Source: Lasiosphaeria ovina (taxonomy: Eukaryota > Ascomycota > Sordariomycetes > Sordariales > Lasiosphaeriaceae). Taken from it: a DNA stretch of 64,000 nucleotides. The notes under the pieces were generated by a model, which saw only the letters and a list, made by a program, of their open reading frames with translations, searched no databases and was not told where the DNA came from. Of the stretch, positions 45,132-55,702 are shown piece by piece. Position numbers and translations under genes: made by a program. The stretch covers positions 1,674,001-1,738,000 of the forward strand of contig JAULSN010000001.1 in assembly GCA_033439765.1 (NCBI GenBank). The letters run 5' to 3'. Each line of letters opens with the position of its first letter. Position 1 is the first letter of the stretch.

Positions 45132-47539
45132 GTCGGCTTTGGGCTATAAACTAACATCTCGACGCGCGCTGTGCCGATGTGGCTGCGGGGAGGAGCAGGA
45201 CCAAAGTAACCATGTCACAGCGAGACCGTGTCACCCAAAATTTTATTCTGTTTCTAGCCTTTGCTCTTTCTGTGTATGGCGGGACTGAAATTGGAATGAT
45301 GTAGGAGTTAACGGGTCGTATAATAAAGCTGTTAAACCAGAATGCAACTAGATAACACACGTGATGTTGACATGTCCCGGACACACAAGATTACTTAGCA
45401 GAGGCCTCTCCGGGCGGCTGGCTTGGCGCACGTCAAGAATTTCGTCTCATTTGACTTGTGTGGCACAGACCTGACGCCGGCGTGTGCGGGCCTGAAACGC
45501 GGCCCCCCCGCCCCGGCCCCCCCCGACCGGAACCCCGGCCCTGCCCCACCGCTGCACTCTACTGCATCGCGTCTTCCGGACTTGCTCGCAATAAGATCCC
45601 GTGTTCGTTGGGATTCATGTCAGCAAGCACGTTGGTCTGCGGGGAGAGGTCGATCTGGAGGTTTTCTGGGTTCTTCAACTTTGCTCCGTGCTTGTGTCTA
45701 ATCCTGATAGGTAGGTTACTTTCAGGCCACTCGCTTGCTCAGTTGGCAACATTTTAGGTAAGTCTTAGACGGTACATTCCTCCCTCTGAACCTTTGAAGA
45801 AGGGCTCTTTATGATGGCCTGTCTCGGCGAGGGCGTTTGTTGTGCTGTGCTGCTGTTTCAGCTTGAATTACTTAGTGCTGACGTGTTTCTCGTTTCGGTA
45901 TGCTGCGTGCGGGAGGGAGATCCATCCATTATGCATTATGAGGGCGGTTTGTTCAACTGGGCGATCAAGTGGGAATATAATTACCGTAGAAAGATTGAGA
46001 ACCGAGAAGTACAAAGACATCATACCACTTTAAATACCCAACTGACAGAACTCCGCGGAACGCCGCGGAGCGGGCAAAATAAAATAAACTATGGCCAGGC
46101 TATGCATTCTTAATATTTAACATTTTAACCTTTGGGGAGTAGGTAGTTCATGAAGGTCATGAAGCCATGCCCGTGCCGCATCGCATCGTGCGGTTAGGGG
46201 AATCCGCAGCCCTCCCCCGCACACGTCCATCCATGCAAAGGGCAGCCCGGCGCTGGCGGGTGCTGAATGGCCTCCCGATTTCCAGCGGCGCAGGCGGCGG
46301 CGTCGAGCCCACCTGGTTGCTGTGCCTTTTTCTCTCGTCTGATCGTCATGACCTCTAATTATTTTGTTGTTGGTTATTTCTTTGTATGCAACTCATGAAC
46401 TGCCAGCGCGAAGTCTGTTTCATTCTCGGATTTGTTTCTTGTGATTAGTGATTTAGTATCCCTTTCCCTCAGACTGGCTGGGAGTTGCGCGTGGAGTGAG
46501 TATGCTGCTGTATCAGCGGAAAGTAAACAATTATTACACTTTGGAGTCCGGGGTTCCCCTATTCCACCACAACACACCACAGCAACGCCAACAAGGCGAA
46601 TGAGTCCGAGAAACACCGCTTTGTAACCCTGCTTCCATGCGGCAACTGAAAACATCTCGGATAACTCCAACATTGCACCCAACCCTACCTTAAGAAATAG
46701 ACGCGGCCGGGACTCGGCGGCCGACCGCGCCAAAGCCGGCCCCACACAGCCCGGCTAGCCGGCCGTTCCCCCGACCAGCGGTGGAGTATTGTCCCTCCCC
46801 CCCGGTAGTGTAGCAAGGTAGGCTGCATGGCTGGCCGGATCGGCCCGAGACATGGACGACACAGGCAATCACGCGCTAACGCTCCTCACATTGCCTCGTA
46901 AACCTGTTCGCGCTTGGCACCTGCAACACGGAAAATTGCCAACAACGCCCGTCGCTTGAGCGGCTGCAACATGGCCGACTGCGTATTGCCCAGCCCGATC
47001 TGGATCTAGGAGTCGAGCGCGATCGACACTGGGCGACCCGGGCCGCTCGCCGCCGGCCGCAGTCGTCCGATATAAAGATTTGCTGACCCCCATGGCTTAC
47101 GTTTCTTATTTTTTTGTCTTATGGCGGCGGCTGCGACTGAGAATCTTGGGCCGGCGATCGCAAAGCCCTTTTTTTCCGGCTGGAACTTTCTTGTTTCCGT
47201 GCCTCGGTACACATTTCCTTTCCTGTGTCACACGTAGGTATTTATCACTTACATATCTTCCCCCCCCCCCCCCTGATCTCATCCAAACTGTTTCTTCCCC
47301 CGACACACACACACAGACCACACCCCCAATAGCCACGCTCCTGTTTTGCCACAGGTTTGACCAGTCTCCTTAGCCCCCGTCCCCAGCTGCAGTCGATCTG
47401 CAGGGTGACGAGGGAGAAGCGATCCAGCTTACGCCAAGCACTGCGCTGCGCCGGGTAGAGCGAGAAGCAGCAGCAGCAGTGCATAACGCACAAACAAAGC
47501 AACACATAGGGGGTGGGCGACAGGGAGAAATAGCACAAG
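45132..47539. other. Long intergenic region, no gene seen
   Basis: 2.4 kb between two same-strand genes. C-rich runs near 45501-45530, and a C14 run at 47260-47273 followed by an (AC)n stretch, probably in the 5' UTR/promoter of the next gene. No supported coding frame. Confidence 0.45.
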
Positions 47540-50197
47540 ATGATGCTTAGGACGGAGCCAAAGAACTATGGCCTGAGGCCGACGGGCGTCCTCATGTGGC
47601 TTTCGCTTGCTGCGCGGGTATGGACAGTCTGCTTATTGATTGCCGTCTTCACCATATCGTGGAGGTTTCGGAGTGAAGTGAGCGACGCAAGGGATGCGGG
47701 CGGCGCAAAGGTGTTGCCGACGCTGCCGCAGCCGCCGAGGCCGCCGCAGGCGAAGCCGCCAATACCGGTGATGATCATTTGGATTGTGGGGCTGGTGAGT
47801 TTTCCGATTTCCCAATTCCAGCTTCCCTGCCACGAACGCCCTGCTCAGAGAACTGACGTGTTGCAGTCAAGTGCCAGCTTAGTATGGTCGGCCATAGTCT
47901 CCTGGAGCGGCCATAGTCAACGGTTCATTTGGTACTTGCTAACGCTTGCGGGAGAATCCTTTTTGGTGGTACCTTGGCTTCTATCCGCCATAATCGTGCA
48001 CATGCCGTTGAAGGACAAGAAGTGCAGTACGTTTGGCAAGGCCAACTTTCAGGTAAAATTCGCGCTTGGGTTTATACCGTTTGGGACCTTCGTGGTCCCA
48101 GGCGGGGGCTCGTCGGCGTGCGACAAAACGGTTGGCCTCTACGTGTTGATGTATCTGGTGGCCCTTGGTTATTTGGTCGGCGCAATGGCTGTGTTCTGGT
48201 TATGGCTCGACCGCAATCCCGCCCAGAATCCCACCCAGGGCCCCCAGGGGCAATATCAACAACAAGGGTACGGCCCACAACAGTTTATAGACAACTCCAC
48301 CGGAGGCGGAAGGCCGCAACAACCGCAACAACCGCAACAGCCGTACTTCCAGGGCGAGAAGAATATGGTCGACGGGTATGGATACCAGGAGGGTTACGGG
48401 GGTCAACCTTATGGAGGTTATAGGTAGGGGCGCGGGGCTCCTGGTCAAGGAGGGATAGGTGATGGACGAGGGGGACCGCCGCCGCCGGGTTTCAATCCGC
48501 GATTCCAGGGCCCAGGCCCAGGCCTAGGCCCAGAACCGATGCAGCCAGGACCGCCGGGACCGTTCCAGCAAGGACCGCCGGGGCCGTTTCAGCAAGGACC
48601 GCCGGGGCCGTTCGAGCAGCCGGGACCGATGCAGCCAGCACCGTTGCCACTGGCAATGGGACGAGGACTGCCGGCGCGGCCAGGGCCAAGACAGGGGCTG
48701 CCAGCAGGGCCGCGGCCACAGCCACCGTTCCTAGTGGCTGGGTTTGCGGCGCAGGAGTCGAATGGAGTGCCGCAGGCGCCCGAGGGGCCGTATACACAGC
48801 CCGAGTACGCAGAGGACGCTTCGTTTGCAGCAGCGGCAGTACCAGCAGCAGCAGCGGCGGCGGCAGTACCAGCACGAGGTCGGTTCGCACCAGGGCCAGC
48901 GCCAGCAAGACAAGTAGATCGTGGGTTCGCACCAGCGCCAGCAGGTCGTGGGTTTGCGCCAGCGGCACCAGCAGCCGGTGGGTTCGATGAACCAGGCGGC
49001 GGGTATAACGAACCAGCATACAATGAGCCAGCGTACAATGAGCCAACGTACAATGAACCAGCAAGTGGCGGAGGTGGCGGAGGTGGCGGGTATGGACCAC
49101 CACCGCCGCAACCGGTAGGCAATCCGTATGCACAACCACGAGGCGGCAATCCGTACGCACCAGCACCAGCGACAAGATCTCAGCCGAGAGCAGCGCAGTT
49201 CGCAGCAGCAGCAGCCGGCGGAGCAGCCGTGGGAGGGCTAGCGGGAGCAGCAGCAGCCGGATGGCAGCAAGACGACGGGCCTCCGAACGGGCCTCCGAAC
49301 CAGTTCGGAGCAGGTGCACAGCAGCCGCAAGGACCGCTCGTCGGCGGCAGACGACGCCTGATTACCCAAGCGGAGCTCGACGCCGAGAGACCGCCGGACG
49401 ACCTCGAACTGAACCCCGAGCTGGACCCCGAACTGTTCCCCGCTGCGCTGAACACGGGGCAAGCCCGTGGGGCGGGGAGAAACCTGACTGGTGGCCCCAA
49501 CGATGCTGGCATGCAACCCGGCGACCCCAGATCCATACATCCCGATGACCAGGAGCCCATAGATGGGCTAGGAGACGAAGAAATGATGGGAGACGAACAG
49601 AACTATGATGAGTGGGAAGACGACGAGGGAGAGCAGGGACTGGACGGCGAGAATGGAGAGGAGGGCGAGGAAGGCGAGGACGGAGAAAAGAGACCGAAGA
49701 GAGAAGGCGACGAGGACAAATCCGAGTATGAAGACGACGCATTCGAATCTGGCGCAGAGGGCGCCGTAGATGCCAAGGGCCGGAGAGACTCGACTCTCAA
49801 GGTCCTGGGCTCGTCGGTCCCGCAGAAGACCTACAAGGCATACACTCCCACGCCTGGCCTGACCGACCGGGGCGCCTCGACTCCCATGAACGGCGCCGCA
49901 AATAACAAGTACAAATCATATTACGGAATCGGAGACTACTACGACCAGTCGCCAGGGCAGGTGCCCGAAGACGACAGGCTCAGGGTGAACACTGGGGACC
50001 AAAGCCCCTACTCGCCGGGGAGCCACTATTCGTCCGTGCCGGTGACGCCCCTGCCGCTCAACACTAGCAAAAATCCTGGAATTTCTGGCGGCAAGAATAC
50101 AATGACGCAACAGCCAAACAATGACGACACGGAAAAGAACAGCGGCCAGCAAAAATCCGGCGGCTGGTTTGGGGGCTTTTTCGGCGGGGGCAAGTAA
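47540..50197 (+). CDS. Four-TM membrane protein with long disordered tail, in-frame TAG
   Basis: Function unknown. Exon 1 is 47540-47794; a 72-bp intron (GTGAGT...TTGCAG, a multiple of three without stops) leads to 47867. Residues 1-210 hold four TM segments, reminiscent of MARVEL-like proteins: MWLSLAARVWTVCLLIAVFT, PIPVMIIWIVGL|SSASLVW, YLLTLAGESFLVVPWLLSAI, and a last one through VLMYLVALGYLVGAMAVFWL. A Gln/Pro/Gly tail reaches GGQPYGGYR, then TAG at 48425-48427. The same frame stays open for 589 more codons to 50197 with similar composition: PPGPFQQG repeats, Ala/Pro blocks, YNEPA repeats, an acidic stretch (about 49610-49690) and a GGWFGGFFGGGK end. One 861-codon gene with an internal TAG is the simplest reading. 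An atypical intron (donor GTTATA) cannot be excluded. Confidence 0.65.
48425..48427 (+). other. Internal in-frame TAG
   Basis: AGG-TAG-GGG within the Gly/Pro-rich tail. No AG acceptor downstream keeps phase with the apparent GTAGGG donor that overlaps the TAG. It is either a nonsense mutation, an edited or read-through codon, or hidden in a non-standard intron. Confidence 0.75.
49004..49063 (+). repeat. 15-bp coding repeat, four copies (YNEPA)
   Basis: Four tandem TA(T/C)AA(C/T)GA(A/G)CCA(A/G)C(G/A) units encode YNEPA, YNEPA, YNEPT, YNEPA in the tail of the four-TM protein. Confidence 0.9.
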
Positions 50198-50640
50198 GCG
50201 GAGGTGACAAGGCGGGTAACAGCGGATGATGCCATCTTCTAAGTGCATTTTATATTATTATTTGACAAATAGCGTGGGTATCTTCATGGGGGTGGCTATA
50301 GAAGGACGGAGAGTTAGGAGGAATCTTGCTTGTTCAAAATGGGAAAATACAACGGCGGGAAAATTGGGCGCAGGGGCGGACTGGGGCATTGGGAACGGGG
50401 TTTGGGGACAGAGAGGGAAGCAGGAGGGAAATACCTACAAATCTCTAGTGCAGACACATCTCGTCTCTAGGCGGAGTAATTGATACCCAGTTATACATAC
50501 CCAGGTAGACATAACAAGTAGCAATACCTATTGCAGCATACCCAATTATAGGCCTCGGCACGCGAAGTGGCCCTTGCAGAATCCCTTGATGTGTATGTGT
50601 GCGTGCTGTGCGTGTGGTGTTGTACGTGAAGCCCACCCTG
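50198..50640. other. Convergent 3' spacer
   Basis: 443 bp between the stops of the four-TM gene and the Zn2Cys6 gene; no further feature seen. Confidence 0.4.
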
Positions 50641-52674
50641 TTACACGAGCAAGGCAGGGCGGCCAAGGACTCTGAGACATGCAGCCAAGTCCCATTGGTC
50701 GGCATTCTCCTCGATCTGCACGCGGTTCGCCCACACCTTCTCCATGATGGCGAGCGCCTCTCTGACGGAGCCAAATAGCTGTAGCGGGCCCATGGCGGCC
50801 ACCATGTCGCGGAAGGCCTGCTCTTCCTCCGGGGCGGCCATGCATCCGGTAACTGTGAAAGGCCATACCACGGAGCGCAGGTAGCTCGGCGATTTCAGGG
50901 ACCGCAGCATCTGGATGGTGAGCGTCACCGAAGTGCGTATCTCTGGGCTTGCAGGCTGCCAGCCCGACACGACCACGTTGAGGTACGTCAGCGCGGCCTG
51001 TGCCCATATACCGGAGATGGCCGACGTCATGTCGAGCACCTGGGGCGAATACAGATCCCCAAAGATGGCGAACTGCACTATGGGGTCGTCGGAGAGAGAA
51101 TTGGTGGGGTACAGGGCAAATTGTGGCCCATCACACGGCTTACTGGACAGGATCTGTATGTTGTTGCGGAGGCTTTGCTCAATGGCGGTAGCGCGGACGA
51201 CCAGCTGCGTCATTGACAGCGACCCGGCCTTCTTGGCCTCCTTCTTGCTGGCGTCGAGCGCGGCGATCTCGGCGATGGAGATAACGACCCAGTTCCGCAG
51301 CCCGAGGAACTCTAGCAGGTCGATATGTGGGAGATGGTATTCCTTCTCGGCTTCCGACATGAGCCGCCTCGTCTCTTCATCGGGCTCCGTGAGGAGGGAT
51401 GTGTGTAGGTAGAGGAGGCGAGGGGGTTGCTCGAGAGCGGTGCTGGCTATCGTGTCGAAGAACAGGAGGCAGGCGGTGAAGAAGCGCAAGGAGGCCTGGT
51501 CTGGGCTCCAGGGGTGGTTCTTGGGGGTGTGCATGAAAGGCTTCGACCCCAGCTGGACAAGCATGTAGGTGAAGCAAAAGTTTGACACCTCGCCATCCAC
51601 AGCAGTCCCGTGATGTTTGACCATCTCGTTGTACAGCTCGGTCGCGGCCTCTAGGTGCATGACCCAGTTGCCCGTGTTTGCAATGGCAACCTCGAACGAC
51701 AGAAGCTGGATGACGCTTGCCATGACTTGGGTTGTCTCGGCGAGATAGCCCTTGACGCCGCGGGAGACGGTGTCGTTCATATCGCGCCGCAGCTCCTGTA
51801 ATGCCAAATCCTGCTGCCGCTGGAGCTCCCTCCCGTTGTGTTCCCTGCAAGACTCGTGTAATCCGGTTACGTGGGAGAGGACGACGTTGAAGAAGTACGA
51901 GGCAAGGCTGAGGGCGGTGTGCAGCAGCGACTTGTTGCGGTTGAGCATGACGAGAAGCCAGCCTCGTCCCGAGTCGAGCAGTGGCGGTCGGTAGAAAGGA
52001 AAGAGGAAGGGGAACACGTGGTCCAGGTACAACATGAGGCCATGCAGGTCGGTGTCGTTGAATGGCATGCTAGTCCAGCATTCGTCCCTGGGGGGGCTGA
52101 GGCCGGCAACAGAGCTGTCCGAGTTGGCCGAAGTGCTTGGGGTCATGGCCGAGGGGAACGAGGGCGACGAGTCGGGTCGACGGCTGCCAGACTCAGAGCC
52201 GGAATGGAGTGTTCCTGGCGAGACTGACGACAACGGAGCAGCGACGACAGTGGCAGCAGCAGCAGCAGCAGCAGCAGAAGAAGAAGAAGAAGATGAAGAA
52301 GAAGCGGCGGCGGCGGCGGTGGCAGTATTAGGCGGCGGCAGCGATGCGCGAACGGACTCGGGGGCGGTGCTGGGCTGGTTGTCGCTGTCGTCGAGCTGCG
52401 AGACGTCGAGAGCCTCGAGGCCCATCTCGAGGCCGTAGAGGTATCGGCGCTCGCGTCGCTGGTTGGCCTTGCGCTTGACTTCGACCTTGAGCTGGTCGGC
52501 CTTCTCCTTTTGCCTTTCACCGCCGTCCATCCACTCGGGCTTTTCGTCGCAGTAGAGGCAGTCGATCTCGAGCAGCGCGCAGCCGCCGCACAGCGGCCGC
52601 AGCTCGTCGCATTTTTTGCGCCGGAGCCGGCAGGTCCAGCAGCCTTCGGAGCTGCGCGTCTTCATCATCGCCAT
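50641..52674 (-). CDS. Zn(II)2Cys6 transcription factor
   Basis: Nuclear fungal regulator, intronless, 677 aa, ATG 52674. The binuclear zinc cluster is complete near the N-terminus: GCWTCRLRRKKCDELRPLC, then GGCALLEIDCLYC. A basic linker follows (KVEVKRKANQRRERR), then a low-complexity Ala/Ser run coded by a trinucleotide microsatellite, a Ser/Pro-rich region and, from about residue 205, a helical C-terminal domain (DTDLHGLMLYLDHVFPFLFP...) of the fungal-specific transcription factor 2 type. Target genes are unknown; neighbours give no clear hint. Confidence 0.92.
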   Translation of the reverse strand: MAMMKTRSSEGCWTCRLRRKKCDELRPLCGGCALLEIDCLYCDEKPEWMDGGERQKEKADQLKVEVKRKANQRRERRYLYGLEMGLEALDVSQLDDSDNQPSTAPESVRASLPPPNTATAAAAASSSSSSSSSAAAAAAAATVVAAPLSSVSPGTLHSGSESGSRRPDSSPSFPSAMTPSTSANSDSSVAGLSPPRDECWTSMPFNDTDLHGLMLYLDHVFPFLFPFYRPPLLDSGRGWLLVMLNRNKSLLHTALSLASYFFNVVLSHVTGLHESCREHNGRELQRQQDLALQELRRDMNDTVSRGVKGYLAETTQVMASVIQLLSFEVAIANTGNWVMHLEAATELYNEMVKHHGTAVDGEVSNFCFTYMLVQLGSKPFMHTPKNHPWSPDQASLRFFTACLLFFDTIASTALEQPPRLLYLHTSLLTEPDEETRRLMSEAEKEYHLPHIDLLEFLGLRNWVVISIAEIAALDASKKEAKKAGSLSMTQLVVRATAIEQSLRNNIQILSSKPCDGPQFALYPTNSLSDDPIVQFAIFGDLYSPQVLDMTSAISGIWAQAALTYLNVVVSGWQPASPEIRTSVTLTIQMLRSLKSPSYLRSVVWPFTVTGCMAAPEEEQAFRDMVAAMGPLQLFGSVREALAIMEKVWANRVQIEENADQWDLAACLRVLGRPALLV
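52252..52323. repeat. (GCA)n-(GAA)n-(GCG)n microsatellite in CDS
   Basis: Trinucleotide array that encodes two Ala runs around a Ser run on the minus strand in the Zn2Cys6 protein; likely length-variable between strains. Confidence 0.9.
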
Positions 52675-53349
52675 GGTTGGAGCGCGTCAATAGGTACAAG
52701 TCATCCGACAGTTCAGACGATGTGCGAGTTGCACTTTAGGCGGGGTTGGGGTTGGGTTAGGCGGTCTTGGCTCCAATCTGTGGGGAAGTGGAGGTGAAGG
52801 GACGCGAGACGCGGGGCACGCACCCAGCAACAGCAACCTAATGGAAGAGATGGACGTTAGGCGGTCTGTCAGTCTTCGCCAACTACTATAGGCATTGTCG
52901 AATTGATACTAAAGATGATGGAGTTTAGGCCGTTTGAAGTCAATCGAGGGTCGAAAGAGTCTTCTATCACAAGCAACGCGCTCCAGGCTGTCGTTGCTAA
53001 TCACTGCGGATTTGTCAGCCAGCAAGCATGGAATGGAACCCCACCTACAACTCCATCGTAGCCAAGGCCTGCTAGCCTCAATAACGTCCAACATCTTCTC
53101 AGCTTACCACAGCTACCCACAGTAGAGTATTTTCCATAACGGGCTGCGCCAAGTGCTGATTGAACGAAGCAAGACTACTCACTACCCAAGCATTCGACGA
53201 GCACTGATGGCAAGTGAATATACAAAGTCGTATTATCATTAATGTTACTGCTCTTTATCGTAGGATGTGTCATCGCAGAAAGCTTGTTCCTTTGCCGCGC
53301 GTCATTGTGCCCGCACTAACAACCCATCATCGTGACCAACATACCCTCC
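52675..53349. other. Intergenic, Zn2Cys6 promoter
   Basis: 675 bp; no supported gene. Confidence 0.4.
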
Positions 53350-54048
53350 TCAATGTCCACATGCTGCGCAGCGGCATGTCCCTGGCGGGCAGTTGCATGC
53401 ACCACCCAAGCCGCAAGGGCACCCGGTCTTGCCTATTTTTCTCCTCAGCTTATCCACGAGGCTGACCGGAAAGGGGTCCCACCGAAACAAGAAGAAGGAG
53501 ATAAATGAGCCGAGGATGATGCAGAGGAAAATGAACACATTGAAGTACATTGCGAGCCTAGGCGCCACAGTCAGCACATTGCCCGTGTCATTGACTCGCA
53601 GTCTCTAGAATTCCGTTTCGGGGGACGGGGAGCTCACATTATGAGAAGGTATGCGTTGATGACCTGCAAGGTGAACAGGAACGCGCGCACCAGCTGCCGC
53701 CAGATGTTGGGCTGGGAATTGGGGCCTTGCCGCTCGATAATCTTCCGGTCCCATGCTCTAGCGAGGAAGCGAAGGAGCTCCAGGCTCAGCGTCAATAGGA
53801 TGACGCCGATGCAGGTCCCTGCGAATATGGCGGTCGTCGTGACGTGCCAGTGGCTGGACAGGAAGCAGGTGTCGTAGACGTTCTAGTTCCAAAACATCTG
53901 CAAGCAAGGAAGGAATCAGCGGAACGGGAAGGCAGAACACGACTTTTACCACACGAGAAGGTCTTCGTACCTCAGCATTGCGGCACTGCCTCGGACGATA
54001 TGGAAGAATGGACGGCTCGGGTCTTGGAATCTCCTGGACTGTTGACAT
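53350..54048 (-). CDS. CTR-family copper transporter with in-frame TAG
   Basis: Trimeric Cu(I) importer family. Three exons: 54048-53971, 53897-53638 and 53557-53350 (introns 73 and 80 bp), phases consistent; 182 codons. Exon 2 opens MFWN-TAG-NVYDTCFLSSHWHV where relatives have Trp (MLWNW...DTCF), so codon 31 is TAG instead of TGG. TM1 is TTTAIFAGTCIGVILLTLSL and the last helices are VINAYLLIMLAMYFNVFIFL then CIILGSFISFF. The Met pair is MxxM, not the usual MxxxM, and the GxxxG is GxxxS. The C-terminus is a Cys-rich tail (CPC, CNC, CRC, C). A downstream AG at the TAG itself could serve as an alternative acceptor in phase, but would delete the MFWN motif. Confidence 0.8.
53883..53885 (-). other. 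TAG at conserved Trp codon of CTR
   Basis: The sole stop lesion in the CTR frame. TGG to TAG is a CpA-to-TpA change on the other strand (RIP context), and UAG is also the preferred context of fungal A-to-I mRNA editing. Confidence 0.8.
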
Positions 54049-54657
54049 TGCTTGTTGCTATGCTCCGTGGCGTGGCAATTGGTATTGTGTAGGGCCGACC
54101 AGAACCGGGAGACGAGAGAGGGATAAGCGACCGGCGAAGAGGTCCCTGGCAGGATTAAGATTCTGGGCTGGAGTGTGGGACGTTGAGGAATTGGCTCCCA
54201 ATGGGTGTCGTTTGAGCTCTTGCACGGTCGGCTGAAATGAAGTCTTGCCAGGCGAGAAAGGTTTTGCAGGAATCCAAAGCCAGCCGAGCTGTTGGGGACG
54301 AGCTGAATCTTTCGTTGAGTGACGTTGGGAAGGCGCAACCGCAGACGGGATCCCGCTGTGTCGAGTCGGGAGATTTCCTGGCAGGGAAAGCCCGACAATG
54401 TCTGGGCCGGCAGCAGCTTTTGCTTGTATGTGGACCCTTGGATTTCCAGGAAAGATCAGGAAAGATCAGGAGTTCTCCTGCTCTTTATGAGTGTCTGGAG
54501 GGTTTAAAGCTGAATACAGAAAACAAATGGATTGACTCGATACCTATGCGCCTTCTGTCCAAACCCGCGCAGGCTGCCTCCCATACCAATATCCCAGACA
54601 TAAACTCCATCCTTGAGTCGTGACACGTTATCCAACATTGCATCAACCAGAGCAAAC
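54049..54657. other. Intergenic, no gene seen
   Basis: 609 bp between the CTR start and the end of the hemerythrin-like gene; nothing recognised. Confidence 0.4.
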
Positions 54658-55702
54658 TCAAGCTTTCGCCGCTTCCTCCCGCTGCGCCTTGATATCGGCG
54701 ACCCGGAACGCCCACAGCTCCTTGGGATGGCCGGCAGCGTCACAAGAAGTAAACTTCCACCAGCCAGAGTGCAGCGCGCCGGCGATGTTTATCAGCCCCC
54801 ACCTGATAGGGGCTGGCATCGGCGGCCAGTTGGCCCACAGGCCGTCCTCGACGGTGCGGTCGAGGTTGAGCAGGAAAAAAGGAACCACGTCGGTCACGCC
54901 CGCCTTGGTGACCGTTGCCTTGCCCCAGGCCTTGAAGGTCGCCGCCGCCGCAGCGTTCTCGGGCGTGCCCTCCTTGGGCGCGTTGGGGTGCTCCGAGAGC
55001 TTGGCGATGGTGCCGATCTCGCTGTGGAAGTGGCTCTCAAAGGGCTGCTGGAACGTCCCCATGATGCGTAGTAGCTCGTCGCTAGAGAAGTCGGCCGGAG
55101 TCTTGAGCCCGGCAAGATACTTCTCAAAGTCGGCAAGGCCGGCGAGAAAGGCATCTGGGAGACGGTGTTAGTGGGGAAGCGAGCTCGCCGTGTAAGCCCC
55201 GGGGTACCGGACGGAAGCAAGCTTACGATGCTCTTTGTGCGTTTCCTCAAACACGGTCTTGTCCTTCAGCAGGTCCTCGATCTTGGTGAACAGCGTGTCC
55301 TCCTCGTCATCGTGGTGGGACTTGACAAAGCGGTACCAGGCAAGCGAGTAACCAACAAAGTCGGCCTTGTCTTCGTCGGCGACGAGCGGCGCTTGGTGGT
55401 AGATGGAGTTATACCCGCGCAGGATGGAGTTGTGCAGCAACGCCATGTGCGTCGCTCCCGAGGTGAAGATATCGGTCTGCCAGGCCACCACATTAGCTAC
55501 CTGGTCTGCTTCCGGCAGCTCCCGGGCGGGGGCAACCCACCTTCTTGGTCAGAAACTGCGGAGTTGTGACGAGCTTCATCGGCCCGTCGGCCCAGGGCCT
55601 GGAGGGCGATACGGACGTCATCAGGTAGGGCGCGCGGGTCAGCAGAAACCCAATCACCATAAATGGGATGGAAAGAATAATGGTTGTTCGTGGGCTCGCC
55701 AT
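54658..55702 (-). CDS. Hemerythrin-like (HHE cation-binding) protein
   Basis: Probable non-heme diiron or metal-binding four-helix protein, membrane-anchored. Exons 55702-55541, 55476-55227 and 55154-54658 (introns 64 and 72 bp); 302 aa. A hydrophobic segment at about residues 6-27 (TTIILSIPFMVIGFLLTRAP) can act as signal anchor. His/Glu pairs of the HHE fold are visible: GATHMALLHNSILRGYNSIY, FVKSHHDDEEDTLF, HKEHHAF (split by the intron) and HFHSEIGTI. The C-terminal part is Trp-rich (DGLWANWPPMPAPIRWGLIN, GWWKF) as in many fungal members. Physiological role (oxygen, iron or NO sensing) is not established. Confidence 0.88.

Noticed and set aside
48492..49319. Leu/Arg-rich minus-strand frame opposite the four-TM protein tail
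   Set aside because: It is the complement of repetitive Gln/Pro/Ala codons; low complexity and no start context.
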